This document shows positions 12,000 to 23,480 of a stretch of DNA of 64,000 nucleotides, piece after piece. Under the pieces are notes generated by a model, which did not search any database, was not told the origin of the DNA, and saw nothing but the letters and a program-made list of their open reading frames with translations. A program made the translations under genes and the position numbers. The DNA lies in contig CM063252.1 of NCBI GenBank assembly GCA_032158295.1, forward strand, positions 15,959,952 through 16,023,951, written 5' to 3'. The first letter of the stretch is position 1. Every line of letters starts with the position of its first letter. This stretch comes from Pycnopodia helianthoides (lineage: Eukaryota; Echinodermata; Asteroidea; Forcipulatida; Asteriidae).

Positions 12000-13020
12000 A
12001 ACCAATGTTTGTGCAAGTACGAGGGATCGGCTGTTTCCGGCTTGGTGTTTATATCCCCTGGTGGGAGCTTCGCCAAAGAAGATCGTCTAAACAAACAAAA
12101 ACAAACATGTACATTGCGTGATGGGGAAATTGGATTTTGAAGCGCCCTCTACGTTGACCCGTTGATTCATACCCTGACTCGTCAAGCAATTGGATCATGG
12201 TATTCGTGTTGACACCAGACTCCAGTCTGGATACTTTGATTTGAGGCGAGACAGCGTCTTAGATATTAGTAATTGGAACGCTCTTAGACTTTGTAATCAC
12301 CACGGCACCACCCCCTGGATAATTTATAGAAAGTATAAAAATATCGTCATGTCTGTCACCATTGGGCAGTCTGGAGGTATTGTTTTTTGTGCAGCATCAT
12401 GGGGACCTTGGCCCCTTTTTCATAGAGCTGCTTAGCAGAAAGAAAGTTCATCTGCTTACTTTAGAAGGAAAAATTTGCAGTAAAAGCGCAAGCGGATTTT
12501 TACAGGATAGCCAGAAAATTAGGCAGTCAGCTTATGCATTCACCACGGGTTTGCATTGCTACGTCATTCACTTGGTGAAGGTTAGCATGCCTAGTCCCGT
12601 GCTTACGGTTAGCAGCGCTTAAAAAATGGAAAATCACACAGTGAGCACAGAATGGGCCGACATTGGGCACTGGAGTTGACTTCAGGCCTGGAGTTACATG
12701 GAGGCCACGGAGGCCATGGCCTCTGTTGCCCCTGGTCTTGGCCTTGGTGCCCCTTCAAAAGTTTCCCACAGACTTTTAAAAGTTTCCCAATGGAAGTGCC
12801 CTCTCGCAGAGGAAACTCTAAACCTGTGACTTGTATTCGCGGTACGAATTTTCGATGCATAACTTACCCTCAAGACAATGTCAGCTTACATTTTATATAA
12901 ATCCCAACTGTAACATGCTGGGACCTGGTCCCAACTATAAATGAGACGATTCAACAGTTGGCAGGTGGGACGGAACAATAATAACAAGAAGAGTTACACA
13001 GCTTTCATAAAGCTTTATCA
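12000..13020. other. Non-coding stretch with repeat fragments
   Basis: There is an H2-like fragment near 12415-12560 (TTTCATAGAGCTGCTTAGCA) and an R-element fragment at about 12685-12800 (GGAGGCCATGGCCTCTGTTG). No exon could be supported. Confidence 0.5.
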
Positions 13021-13022
13021 CA

Positions 13023-13257
13023 CCTGGGGCCAATTTCATAGAGCTGCTAAGCACAAAAATTTGCTTAGCATGAAATTTCTTCCTTGATAAAAACAGGGTT
13101 ACCAACCAAATTTCCATGTGTTGCATATTGCCTGTTACTGGTATTCAGCTGTTGTTTGCTTATCCTGAAAACCACGTGGAAATTTGGTTTTTATCAATTA
13201 AGAAATTTCATGCTAAGCAAATTTTCGTGCTTAGCAGCTCTATGAAATTGGGCCCTG
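13023..13257. mobile_element. Fold-back MITE, family H1, copy 1
   Basis: The ends are GGCCAATTTCATAGAGCTGC and GCAGCTCTATGAAATTGGGC. Inside is a second inverted pair, ACCAACCAAATTTCC and GGAAATTTGGTT. Other copies are at 27723-27964 and 34108-34351. No open frame of interest. Superfamily uncertain because no target duplication could be delimited. Confidence 0.85.
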
Positions 13258-13499
13258 ACCTAAGTATAAAAGCGCTCATTACTTTGCAAAAGTCTGTATA
13301 TTCGAGACCCATTGCACTCTGGAACAGTTTAAAAAGAGGCAATCTGCAGCCTACCATTACAGAAACACCACAGCAAACCCCTTCTCTTATCGATACGTGT
13401 ACCGGGTACTGCATTGCACAACACATGGGACCTAACTGCTGTCTGCCCCCCAACCCCCCCCCCCCCCCACCCAAAGGATGAAGCAATGAAGGTTGTGTC

Positions 13500-13700
13500 T
13501 CTATACTAAAAGACACCAAATGTCACGACCGGGACTCGAACCCACACTCTGACAACACCTGCTCAGGGTTTGCCCTGAACTTTTATTTAATAGTGAGTGG
13601 CCAGCAGGGCACCAGTTTGCCTGTCATCTCACTAGTCCATCACCTTTTTTCACTAGTCCATATTTCACATTAAATATTTCACATTAAAACACTGGACTAG
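13500..13700 (-). repeat. SINE S1 fragment joined to an unnamed repeat
   Basis: GTCACGACCGGGACTCGAAC at 13522-13541 is the reverse complement of the tRNA-like B box of SINE S1. The following 13560-13700 segment (GGGTTTGCCCTGAACTTTTA onward) recurs in reverse orientation at about 50590-50725. Confidence 0.6.
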
Positions 13701-14040
13701 CCAGCCAGACCACTAGGAGAGAGTTCTGACTGGTCTTCTGGTGTTTTTAACTGGCATTAGGCTAGCCGACCACTGTAAATATTTCAAATGAAATAGGGAT
13801 GCTTTCCAACACTGGACAAGCCAGCCGGACCACAGGAGAGAGTTCTGACTGGTCTTCTGGTGTTTTTAACTGGCATTAGGCTAGCCGACCACTGTAAATA
13901 TATCAAATGAAATAGGGATGCTTTCCAACACTGGACTAGCCAGCCGGACCACCAGAAGAGAGAGTTCTGACTGCTCCTCTGGTGTTCTTAACTGGCATTT
14001 GGCCATCGTACCACTGTTAAGGGAGAGCGCTGCAGTTTGT
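13689..14040. repeat. Tandem repeat, about 119-bp unit, three units
   Basis: Units start at 13689, 13809 and 13928 with ACACTGGACTAGCCAGCC (or a close variant) and continue through CTGGTCTTCTGGTGTTTTTA. A single related unit in reverse orientation is found near 50495-50605, so the array expanded from a dispersed element. Confidence 0.85.
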
Positions 14041-14474
14041 ACAGCGGCTTATTTTCACATGGATGTTATCAGCAGGTTCATGAAACTGAACCTTCCCCCT
14101 AGTTTGGTTTCCCTTTCCAACGTGTAACTCTTGACTCTTACTCACTGCCGTTAAACGCCTGTTTCCCAATCATCTTCAGTTCCTGGAGACACCAGTTAAC
14201 AGGACCACTCGTACTTGATACTTGATACCATAAATAGAAGTAGACAAGCGAGGGCAGGTATTGCCTGCCCGGAATCAGTGGTGGTCGTCACCGGCGGGTC
14301 GGGGCAAAAGAAAAGAGGTTGATCCATGCTAATTCCTGGATCAGCTGTTGAGGCTCCGATGACAGGGGGGCGGGGCTAGGGGGAGGTGTCATAGAGACAC
14401 ACATAAACACACACACCCCGGCGTACAGTGTACCTGTCATCGCAATGACCAATAGGCACAATCGGCGACCTGAG

Positions 14475-14648
14475 TCGCGTGATTCATAGTGGGTGTACAA
14501 TGTAAACAAACCAAGCACGCAGCGCGCAGTGTGCTGGAACAAGTGCTGCTGCCGAATGGTGTGGGAAGCAGTCATGCTAAATTCCACGCACACTGCGCAT
14601 CGCTTGCTTTGTTTTCTTTACATTGTATTCCAACTAGGAATCACGTGA
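14475..14648. repeat. Fold-back hairpin element
   Basis: The left arm (TCGCGTGATTCATAGTGGGT, TACAATGTAAACAAACCAAG, CGCGCAGTGTGC) is matched by an imperfect reverse complement ending GGAATCACGTGA. The short centre is unpaired. No protein match. Confidence 0.75.
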
Positions 14649-14659
14649 GTCCGGTCACC

Positions 14660-15180
14660 GATTTTGTGTATAAAAAAAGTCAGATTTGGAGTTAAGGACA
14701 GGTGGACATTCTGAAAGAGGCGGGGTTAAGTGGAGAGAGGGGGAGGAGTGTACTATTTGTCAAGTTACATTAAGATCTGGACTTGCGATACAACAATGCA
14801 CCGTTTGAAAGTTCAGTAAAGGGTAATGAAAATGTGGCATGCAGCCTACATGTACAGTTACAATAACATGAAAGTGAATAGTGACACTAGAATAACTTAC
14901 ACTCTGAAAGAAGTTGGGTTGTTGTTGAGAATTGGGTCTCAGGAGAAGGGTTCAACAGCAGGCAAAAATGACTCGTGTCAAAACACAATGTTGGACTGAA
15001 CTAAACTGGGTTTGGCATTAGGGCATTTAGCAGGCACGCCTAGAAACCCAATCACTCTGCCTGGATTATTAAGACCGCTGACACAGGAGGGGGGCTGTGG
15101 CCTGCAATAGCCTGCAGGGTGGGGACAGGGGTGGGGGTGGGAGGGTAAATGAAAGGGGTTCAAATCTAGGAAAAACTATA
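14660..15180. other. Non-coding stretch, nothing recognised
   Basis: GA-rich and GT-rich simple sequence is present, but no exon or delimited repeat. Confidence 0.4.
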
Positions 15181-15184
15181 AATA

Positions 15185-15304
15185 AATAATAGTAAACTTG
15201 CGGGTACAACCATGTGTAAATCTCTTTTGTTTGAGTGTTGGCTCTGCTGAGAAGAGCCGGTTTGGTCTCGACGTTTCGAACAGTATACCCTGCTCGTCTT
15301 CAGG
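15185..15304 (+). repeat. Penelope-like terminal fragment, copy 2
   Basis: Matches the segments at 4300-4420 and 41495-41607, from AGTAAACTTGCGGGTACAAC to GGTCTCGACGTTTCGAACAG and TGCTCGTCTTCAGG. The minus strand carries the same hammerhead-like core, with stem substitutions. Confidence 0.5.
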
Positions 15305-15399
15305 TTCAAATCTGTCTAAACGGTGCCATTTGGAATATAAAAAGCTTCGACTGGATGAAAAGCCCTTTGAACAGACGAGGGTTGTGGATGGCTTATCCT

Positions 15400-15680
15400 T
15401 GAAGGCGAAGTGGGGGGGGGGGGGAGGGGGGAGGGGGGTGCAAGCTATTGAATCCTGTCAAAATGATGTGGACTGGCCAAGGTTTGGAAAGTGGTGGTTT
15501 GGTAGAACATGTAAAGTGTTTTTGCAACAACAACACGACGACGAAGAACAACTCCTGGATTAGTGAGCTCTCCGACAGACAGGGTCTTGAGGACGGCTTA
15601 AATGTTAAATCCATCTGGGAAGGGAGGGAGCCCGGGCGGGGGAGGGGGGAGGGAGGGGGTGGGGGTGGGGGGCTTATCAG
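15400..15680 (+). repeat. Two purine-rich G tracts
   Basis: Runs at about 15411-15438 and 15634-15672 contain several G4-G10 blocks separated by single A, T or C. Both have the layout of potential G-quadruplexes. The short frames here reduce to glycine on one strand and proline on the other and are not genes. Confidence 0.7.
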
Positions 15681-15689
15681 ACTACCCTG

Positions 15690-16520
15690 TTCAAACCTAT
15701 TAATCACAGGATATGGTGAAATTTACACTTCAGTATGTTTCGTTGTTGTCTGCAGTACATACGTCCAAAATAAATAATGGATTTTAAGTTGATACCATCA
15801 AGACACTTTACGAAACTGCCAGTTGTAACTGTCTACATCAGTGAGACGATGTCAGAAGGCTGCCAAACTACAGATCGTCGGCTTCAAACAATAAGGTCGT
15901 CAGTGTGGTTTGTATATGGATTTCATCAAATTGGTTTTGCATATTTTGGAGCTCATGGTAAACGGAGTCTATTGATCAAGAGTGGACTTTTAACAAAATT
16001 AATTTGGCAAAAACAAACATTCAGTTTCTGCGAAAAAAATTGCTTATGGATTTTGATTTATTCTTTCAAACTTATTTGCATTTTTCACTGAACGACCTTT
16101 TGATCGTTACGGATTCGAAGTTGCAATTAACGACCTTATACATGTAGCACTGAGCTGATGAGATGGGGTGCATCAAACAGCCCAACATGTGTAGGACTAA
16201 CTGTGCTTTAATATTCACTACCTTATGGAGATAGAGAACAAAACTGAAAAAAGGAAAAAGAAAAGGTCTCCCTTAGAGAAATTCTAAAGACCGAGGTGCT
16301 CCACAAGGAAATGTTGTGCACAAAGTCTGTGAGAGGACTGTTAACAACAGGGACAAAGGCAAGTTAAAAAGAAAACGTGAAAGGAAATCCCTGAATCCGG
16401 TTTTCAACCTGGGACCAATTTCGTAGAGATGCTCTAAAAAAAAAATAATAACAAAAAAAGAAGAAGAAAAAAAAACTGCTTATAAATGTTCCGCTAAGAA
16501 AAAATGAGCTAAACAGTAAC
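15690..16520. other. Non-coding stretch, nothing recognised
   Basis: No exon or repeat family could be supported. A 104-codon frame at 15777-16091 has no recognisable motif. Confidence 0.4.
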
Positions 16521-16524
16521 ATGT

Positions 16525-16720
16525 GACCCGATTTCATAGGGCTGCTTAAGCACTAAAATTAGCTAAGCATAACAAAATTATGCTTACCAGAATAAGGTCA
16601 CCAGCCAAAAGACCATGACACGTGTGCATTCTAAGACTGGTTCCCTGCTTATTTTTACTAAGCAAAAAGCTGATTTAAAGCATACTTTTCTGCTAAAAGC
16701 AGCTCTATGAAATTGGGCCT
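16525..16720. mobile_element. MITE family H2, copy 1
   Basis: The ends resemble family H1 (GACCCGATTTCATAGGGCTG and AGCTCTATGAAATTGGGCC), but the interior differs: it holds AGCATAACAAAATTATGCTTAC and GGTCACCAGCCAAA. A complete copy lies at 53203-53398 and fragments near 26700, 30640, 30780, 31190 and 61741. Confidence 0.75.
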
Positions 16721-16729
16721 GGTACTTTG

Positions 16730-17460
16730 GCTGGTAACCTTACTCTGGCAGGCATAATTGTGTTGTTTATAACAGGAGACAGCTTTGGGACCATACTAGG
16801 CACACTGGTATATATATATACATGTATCAGGTGTACGCATTAAATGTCACAGTTTTATAATTCAATGTGTCCATGTGTACGTAAAATGTATTAGGAATAA
16901 TGCAGCCCAAGGGCAGCTTCTCCATGAGTACACTGCGTTTATGACACAATCCATCAATCAAATCTGAGCAGCATCATTTACCTGAGTAATCCAATCGCCA
17001 CTGAAATCAAATTAATTAAGACGACTTCCAACCGCCGAAGGGGAGAGAGAGAGAGAGAGGGAAGGGGAGGGGAGGGAAGGGATCTGTGAAATTTCCACCG
17101 ATCTTTATCTCATTGATTGTAAATGAAATCATCCACGAACCCGGAACGTAACACTGTTATGGATTATCCGAAGATGTAATCCAAATGATTCCATGTGTGA
17201 ACATGCTATGTAATAACTGTCCGATATTTGTAAAGTCACACAGGCCAGGGTTTGGTATCTAAATGCAAAATGTTACTGTCACCCAAACTGTACACATTCT
17301 CTCCCGAACGGGAACACACTGTACAGAAGTGTACCCCGATTTGTACGGGGGTTTTATGAAACACCCCCCCCCACCCCCCCCCCACCCCCCACCCCCACAG
17401 TCCAAATAAAGTTTACACTACGCTTGGCATTTGGAGACTCATTTGGCCAAAGAAGCAATG
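16730..17460. other. Non-coding stretch with simple repeats
   Basis: A (GA)n tract lies at 17043-17060 and a C-rich block at 17363-17398. No exon seen. Confidence 0.5.
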
Positions 17461-17465
17461 ATTAA

Positions 17466-17833
17466 AGACACTGGACACCTTTGGTAATTGTCAAAGACCA
17501 GTCTTCTCACTTGGTGTATCTCAACATATGCACAAAATAACAAACCTGTGAAAATTTGAACTCAATTGGTCGTCGAAGTTGCGAGATAGTAATGGAAGAA
17601 AAAACACCCTTGTCACATGAAGTTGTGTGCTTCCAGATGCTTGATTTCGAGACCTCACGCGTGAGGTCTCAAAATCAATCTGAGAAATTACTTCTTTCTC
17701 AAAAACTTCGCTACTTCAGAGGGAGCCATTTCTCACAATGTTTTATACTATCAACAGCTCTCCATTGCTCGTTGACGAGTAAGTTTTTATGCTAACAATT
17801 ATTTTGAGTAATTACCAATAGTGTCCAGTGCCT
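17466..17833. mobile_element. TTAA-flanked MITE, family K2, copy 1
   Basis: The ends are AGACACTGGACACCTTTGG and GTGTCCAGTGCCT, with TTAA on both sides (17462-17465 and 17834-17837). The interior has AACCTGTGAAAATTTGAACTC and CTACTTCAGAGGGAG, phrases shared with the copies at 26795-27276 and 51633-52004. Confidence 0.82.
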
Positions 17834-17844
17834 TTAAGGCTGTA

Positions 17845-17975
17845 TCGGAATTGGCAGGTACAGCTACGGCTACAACTAATGCTAAAGGGTGTTGCTAAGG
17901 ACATACTGTACAGTACTTTAATTCATGATGACGCCTTAGCCATAGCCATAGCTTAAGCCCCCAATTTGGACTCGG
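17845..17975. repeat. MITE family T, copy 2
   Basis: Runs from CTGTATCGGAATTGGCAGGT to a CCCAATTTGGACTCGGCC end, with the GGCTACAACTAATGCTAA interior. It is the uninterrupted counterpart of 10490-10820. Confidence 0.65.
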
Positions 17976-17979
17976 CCTT

Positions 17980-18985
17980 AGATTCTGTCAGTTTAATAAC
18001 CCCAAAAATATCTTGAAGTACATGTACACTAATTTTTTTAGGGGGGGGGAGGACTTGTGCTGTTGACATAAACATTAAATACTGTGGGTTTCCATGCCTA
18101 AGGCACACCAACATTTCTTTGAAGTAGTTGGGAGTATTGGGTGTCGGCAAGTCTGCAAACTGTCTTCCGTTATATATGCAACCCCAGAAAATCAATTTCC
18201 CTTTTCACCGTCTTTAACCTTCAACCAGATGTGCTGCCAACAGAGGGGGCTATTGCAAAGGACAACTTCCATTTTTATTCACTTCAGTATACACAAAGAT
18301 TGCACCAAAATCTCCCTGAGTGCAGGCACTTGTAAAAGTGCTGGAAAAAACCAAGGAACCCTACAGCAACCCAAAGGTTCCTGAGGAAACTACAGTGAAG
18401 AGAAGAAGATAGAGCAATCGTCGCTTTTCACCAATCCGATAAAACTGACAAATTTATCTAATTGACATCTAACAGACGATGTTCACTGAAATGGAACCTA
18501 GTCAAGTTAAATAAATAATTAGCTTGTTCATGCCTGAACAAAAATGAAGACAAACCACCGATTGTATGACTTATAATTGTTTGTGCTACAGTAGGCTCAT
18601 AATTACAATATGTGAAATAGAATTCTAGTATACAGTTTGGACTGTCCACAATGTGTAACGATAATACAATTCTTTATGTACATACTGTACATCAGTGCTT
18701 TACATGTAGGCCTGTCGCACCCGAGGGCGTCTCAAAGCGCTCATTATTTTTCCTACACTATGCGGAGCTGTGTTTGGAATATACAAGACCCATGTTGCAC
18801 TATGTACGTGTACATGTAGCATCTCGTTAACGTGTACAAGGTGCTGTGAGGCAAACTTAATGCAGCCAAGCATCAGGTTGGGGCCAACCCCTTCTCTGAA
18901 CGATATGTTTTCCGGGGGCATATGGCCTTACCTCCCATCTGAAGGACGAAGCAATAATCGGTTGTCCTGCTTTAAAAAAGGACAA
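17980..18985. other. Non-coding stretch, nothing recognised
   Basis: Overlapping short frames in all directions, no splice-bounded coding segment and no delimited repeat. Confidence 0.4.
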
Positions 18986-18987
18986 AA

Positions 18988-19135
18988 GTGTCAAGACCGG
19001 GACTCGCACCCACACTCTGCTGATCAGAAACACCAGAGCTTGAGTCGGGTGTGCTTGACCGCTCGGCCACGACATGCCGTGTCAAGACCGGGACTCGAAC
19101 CCACATGCTTCTGATCAGAAACACCAGAGCTTGAC
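18988..19135 (-). repeat. SINE S1 heads, two in tandem, antisense
   Basis: Two tRNA-like heads lie in the same minus orientation. Each is marked by the reverse-complement B box GGGACTCGAACCCACA or its CGCACC variant (at 18999 and 19089) and by ATCAGAAACACCAGAGCTTG. The first keeps the A-box side CCGCTCGGCCACGACATG. Confidence 0.75.
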
Positions 19136-19149
19136 ACATTATCAACAGT

Positions 19150-19900
19150 TTGCAGTGCTTCTTACTAAGTAAGTTGGTGTGTTCATTAACTTTTGGAGTC
19201 ATTACCAATGGTGTACCCTCCCTCTAAATGCAGCAGAGCTCTGTGGGTGTTGTGGAGATATTTGTTCCAAAGATGGACGCTAATATATAAACGAAGGCAC
19301 CACGGCACACAGAATAAAGTCCCTGGCTGTGAAGTGGTATCAGCAATCAGTACATTTACACAATAATAAAAAAAATTAAAAAAAGAGTGGCGTACATGTT
19401 TCATGCCAGGAAATGAAGAAGTTTTTTTACTCCAAACAAACGGGACCCAAGGTCTTTCGTTTTCAATTCAACTGACAAGAGAAATCAGAAACCAGAAGCT
19501 ACAGTAAATAATACAAGAATCGCAAAGCACACGACTTCACAATATCTCTGCTAAAAATGAACCCAACGTGCAATTGCACTCTGTACAGGTAAACCACAGC
19601 ATTGTAGTTTTGGTAATAAATTGGCTTTCTTTTCTAAGCAACAAAATATCTCGGTACAAAATTGTCGGGGCTTACTCACTACCCTAATAAAAAAAACACA
19701 ATAAACCAACGACCTTTTAACAAGAATACTGAAAGCTCTTAGCTGGCTTCTGTACAATGCACAAGCGTACGCAATGAGCGATACCTTTCGCACATATTAC
19801 ATGTGCTAATCATGAGGCTATCAGACTTGAAACACGCAGACATAGAACTAGGCTAGAGCCAGAACAAAGCCAAGTGTACACGTTATGACAAATACGTGGT
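19150..19900. other. Non-coding stretch, nothing recognised
   Basis: Only short unrelated frames; no repeat delimited. Confidence 0.4.
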
Positions 19901-19903
19901 AAC

Positions 19904-20160
19904 TATTCGGTTTGCGGTAACACCATGTGTATAATAATCTACTTTGCTGTGTAGATGTAGATTTTGTTCTTTAGAGAACTTGTCTTGCTATTTGTTCTAC
20001 TACCGCGGAGTAGATTTTCGGAATTCGGGAGACTTCTCAGTTCTGAAAAGAACTGTCCTGCTGATTAACTACTACCTGGGCGGGAGGTAGGAAATCGGCC
20101 TGGACTACTACTTTTTAGCTTTGTGGATCGGGGGGGGGGGGACTTCTCGTAACCATACAA
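19904..20160 (+). repeat. Unnamed dispersed repeat X, copy 1
   Basis: This segment (GGTTTGCGGTAACACCATGT through TAGTAGTCCAGG-type sequence to GACTTCTCGTAA) recurs in reverse orientation at 41186-41415. The two copies are closely similar. It contains CTCAGTTCTGAAAAGAACTG, a small dyad. Function unknown. Confidence 0.75.
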
Positions 20161-20164
20161 ATTT

Positions 20165-20795
20165 GTAAGTGTCACACATACCAACCACACAAATTCTACG
20201 CACGTCACAACTGGTGCGACACAGTTTCCCATCACCGTATACCACTACCACCAGTAAGAATTCTGAGTAAAGCCTTTAAAAGTTCTTTCCCATGGTGATT
20301 AAATCACTCGTGCGTTCAAGCGGCAAATCTAATCATTTCATGTCTAACTCATGATCAACAGAGCATTCAGAGTGTAATGAAGGGTATTTATCATTCGGGC
20401 CAAACTTGAATGAGTCAACAACGGAGTCGGACAAAAAAGAAAACGCACAATAACATGTTGGGTAAAGTCGGGTACAATGTAATACGTATCGCTGATCGTG
20501 ACTGTTTACAATAATACCTGTATATCTATATAAATGCAGGACACGATTTTCTTTTCTACTGGTCTCTGATACTACATGTAGCAATCAGGGGAAACATTCT
20601 ATTACAAAAAATAACAAGTCTGCTAACAAAACTCACACAGTAGAGTAAATAACATGTTTTAACAGCCCTGTTCACCCCCCCCAAAAAAAAGAGCAACAAC
20701 AAACAAACGAAGACACACCCAACAAACAAACAAACAAACAAAACCTCCCAGAAGAGACACCAGCTCTTGATCATGTCGATGTTGTACATCATCTT
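20165..20795. other. Non-coding stretch, nothing recognised
   Basis: Contains a short (AAAC)n-like tract at 20718-20741. No exon seen. Confidence 0.4.
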
Positions 20796-20799
20796 GTGT

Positions 20800-21116
20800 C
20801 GTGGCGTGTGGTGGCCGATGGGTTAAAAGAGCACCAGACTCCAGCTCGGACCAGTGTTTCTGATCAGCAGAGTGTGGGTTCGAGTCTCAATCGTGGCACT
20901 TGTGTCCTTAAGCTAGATACTTTAAAAACACCATAAATGCTTTGTCCTTAGGATGGGACATTAAGCCGCAGGTCCCGGGTACTAGGACTGGTAAGTGCAC
21001 GCTGAAGAACACTAGTCGTGGAAGAGTAGGGGGTTAACCCCAGTGTTTCTGGTTCACATAGCCAACACCCTTGTTTACAGGTTTCCTCAGGCTTGCAAGC
21101 TACATTGATTATGAAG
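20800..21116 (+). mobile_element. SINE S1, tRNA-derived, interrupted at 3' side
   Basis: The head has an A-box-like GTGGCCGATGGGTTAAAAGA and B box GGGTTCGAGTCTC, followed by the body phrase CTTTGTCCTTAGGATGGGAC. The 3' part from 21031 to 21116 is repeated after the inserted E1 element, at 21801-21880. Confidence 0.8.
21031..21116 (+). repeat. Left copy of 80-86-bp duplication flanking E1
   Basis: From GGGTTAACCCCAGTGTTTCT to GATTATGAAG. The same block follows the E1 element at 21801-21880, lacking only six bases (ATAGCC). Confidence 0.9.
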
Positions 21117-21801
21117 CATAGAGCTATATATATTGACTAGAGCGCTAACACCCCGTTATACACGCACTAAGGTTTTGAAGCTGTGTGGGCGCATCCATGT
21201 TTATGTACAAACCAATACAAAAGCTTGAAATTTTGTACGGCAATTGTACGGCTATTTGCATGATAAAGCGTTTGTTCTTTTCTATGCGTCATCGAACCAA
21301 ATATGCAGCAAATGAGAACGCACAATCTGCTAATGAGCGTACAAACTGCGAGCGTCATGTGCGTCATGTTTAACATGTGCGTTTGCGCGTATACGTGTTT
21401 GGTTTTTTTTAGTTCGTCATTCTTGCCGGCATATTGTGTATCCTTGAAGCAGATTTCGTTTTTTCCCCCTTGACATCTTGAAGCATTGAATCCTCCCAAA
21501 CAAGGCTTTAGTTCGACTCAGCATTTTTCCTAAGACGTAAGTAACAACATCAGAGAATCACCTACTACATATTTTTTTTAAGACATCACTAAAATCACCT
21601 GTTTACAAGAGCAATGATCGTTAGATTAAATATGGCGCGTACGTAAGCGCGCACGCCGAATGCAAAATTTTCGCGGCCATGTGTGCTCTCTTAAAATTAA
21701 AATCGTTTCGTAGTCACGCAACACATCAAACATGTCTGCGCCCAGGGTGGCTTCTGAACTCAGAGCAAGTTAGCGCTCTAGTCAATATATATAGCTCTAT
21801 G
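21117..21801 (+). mobile_element. E1 element, 685 bp, copy 1
   Basis: The terminal inverted repeats are about 33 bp: CATAGAGCTATATATATTGA continuing into CTAGAGCGCTAAC at the left, and the complement ending TATATAGCTCTATG at the right. The body is nearly identical to the copy at 36399-37075. No transposase is encoded; the longest frame (minus strand) has no recognisable motif. Its flanks are not an 8-bp duplication but an 80-86-bp duplication. Confidence 0.88.
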
Positions 21802-21880
21802 GGTTAACCCCAGTGTTTCTGGTTCACAACACCCTTGTTTACAGGTTTCCTCAGGCTTGCAAGCTACATTGATTATGAAG
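21801..21880 (+). repeat. Right copy of 80-86-bp duplication flanking E1
   Basis: Repeats 21031-21116 with a six-base deletion inside GGTTCAC/AACACCC. It is followed directly by a K1 element at 21899. Confidence 0.9.
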
Positions 21881-21898
21881 CATTCTTGGTTTCCTTAA

Positions 21899-22275
21899 AG
21901 GAACATTACAGAATCGGTAAGAACAAAACTTGTAAAATATAATTTTTTATCAAAAACTTACACGGTCTAACGATGATGATAGTAGAAAACATCCCTTGAA
22001 ATATTTCTGTCTGAAATGCCATATTTGATGAGAAATGAATAAATTAATTTTCCGATTGAAGTTTATCGCTCAGTGAGCGTTTTATTCATTTGTTGAATCT
22101 ATATGATTTCATGCAAAATGTGTAATCGTTTTTTTCACTATGTTCTCGTGACCCAGATGGCCGATCGATCTCAAACCTCTACAGGTTTGTTAGTTTATGT
22201 ATATGGTGGATTACATAAAGTGCTTACACTGCCAGCAACTGTTTTGTTAGCAAAAGCCAATTCTGTAATGTTCCT
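21899..22275. mobile_element. TTAA-flanked MITE, family K1, copy 2
   Basis: The ends are AGGAACATTACAGAATCGG and CCAATTCTGTAATGTTCCT, with intact TTAA on both sides (21895-21898 and 22276-22279). Central CGCTCAGTGAGCG palindrome. Non-coding. Confidence 0.9.
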
Positions 22276-22284
22276 TTAACAGAA

Positions 22285-23075
22285 ATACATAATAATAATA
22301 ATCTCAGCGAAAACGAAAGTGGTTTCGGTCGGGGATGGCCGAAATCCCCAATAATAATCTCACTTAAAAATCTCATCACCAAAACAAACAAAACCAGTTG
22401 TGGCAATAGAAATGAGTCCCAGTGAGTTGTGGTGGTGGGGGGGAGGGTGGTCTCCATACTACTTCCTTATGTACTTCCTTATATTGTGTAGACTATAAAA
22501 TTTATGTCAGACTGAGGATTATTCTTTCAAGGGTTCCTATACTGAGACCAATGTCACGTTCAGTGAGCTTTCAGATTGAAATCAATCGATTTCCTTTACT
22601 GACATTTACCACTCACATGTCAGCGTGAAAGTTCATCTGTGTCGGTAATTTGAATTCGACTTTTGATCACGACACTCGGAAATTTGTCCGTGCCTGTAAC
22701 GTTCGAACGAAACTCCGATCTCCACATCAGCAAGATGACCCGGCTGTAGAATCTGTGACACGGACATGTGATCCCAACACTGCGTCATAGACTACTGGGA
22801 GCTTGCACCGCTGCCCCCCCCCCCTCCACCCCCCCCCCTCCATCCTGCTTCACAGAAGGTTTGCAGGCCTGTATGCTTCGTTCTAGAAAGGGAAAAGGTA
22901 CCAAGGCATTCTCTCCTGGGTAAAGGACACCCTATGAGGAAATTGTCAATTTCTATTGGAGCATTTCAAGGGCACGAAGTCAATGACCAGGGGGCATCGA
23001 GGCAATCGCCTCCGTTGCCTTCGTGAAGTATCAGGCCTGGGTTTGTAGGCTCTGATATAAGCTCCCCCACCCCCA
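22285..23075. other. Non-coding stretch with repeat R fragment
   Basis: A C-rich block lies at 22815-22842. A partial R element (GGGGCATCGAGGCAATCGCC) spans about 22925-23040. No exon seen. Confidence 0.45.
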
Positions 23076-23078
23076 CAC

Positions 23079-23246
23079 CAGGCCTGGAATTTCGTCTTGG
23101 AGAGGGCAAGGCCATTTTCATTTTGTAAAGGGCACTTCCATTGGAAAATCTTAAAGTCTATGGGAGACTTTTGAAGGGGCACCAAGGCCAACACAAGGGC
23201 AACGAAGGCCATGGCCTCCGTGGCCTCTTGTGTAATTCCAGGCCTG
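23079..23246. mobile_element. MITE family R, near-complete copy
   Basis: Starts CAGGCCTGGAATTTCGTC and ends TGTAATTCCAGGCCTG, giving a short terminal inverted repeat around CAGGCCTGGAATT. The interior has GGGCACTTCCATTGGAAAAT and GGGGCACCAAGGCCAACAC. Non-coding. Confidence 0.78.
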
Positions 23247-23334
23247 CCACACTTTTGTAATATCACTCTCCTTTGCCTAGTATGTTTAGGACTACTTTAA
23301 GAAACGTCTATGACGGCCTGGTGAACCATACCTC

Positions 23335-23480
23335 TTTAAGGCACCCGACTGACACTAGTAATTGTCAAAGACCGGTATCCACACTTTGTGTGAGCCAACA
23401 TGAAACACCAAACCTGTGAAAGTTTAAGCTCAATCGGTTAACAGTTCACAAGAAAATAGTTAAAAAAAAAAACATCCCTG
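23335..23480. repeat. Truncated K2-like MITE
   Basis: Starts TTAAGGCACCCGACTGACAC, continues AATTGTCAAAGACC and AAACCTGTGAAAGTTTAAGC, then loses similarity after an A/T run near 23462-23503. Confidence 0.55.
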
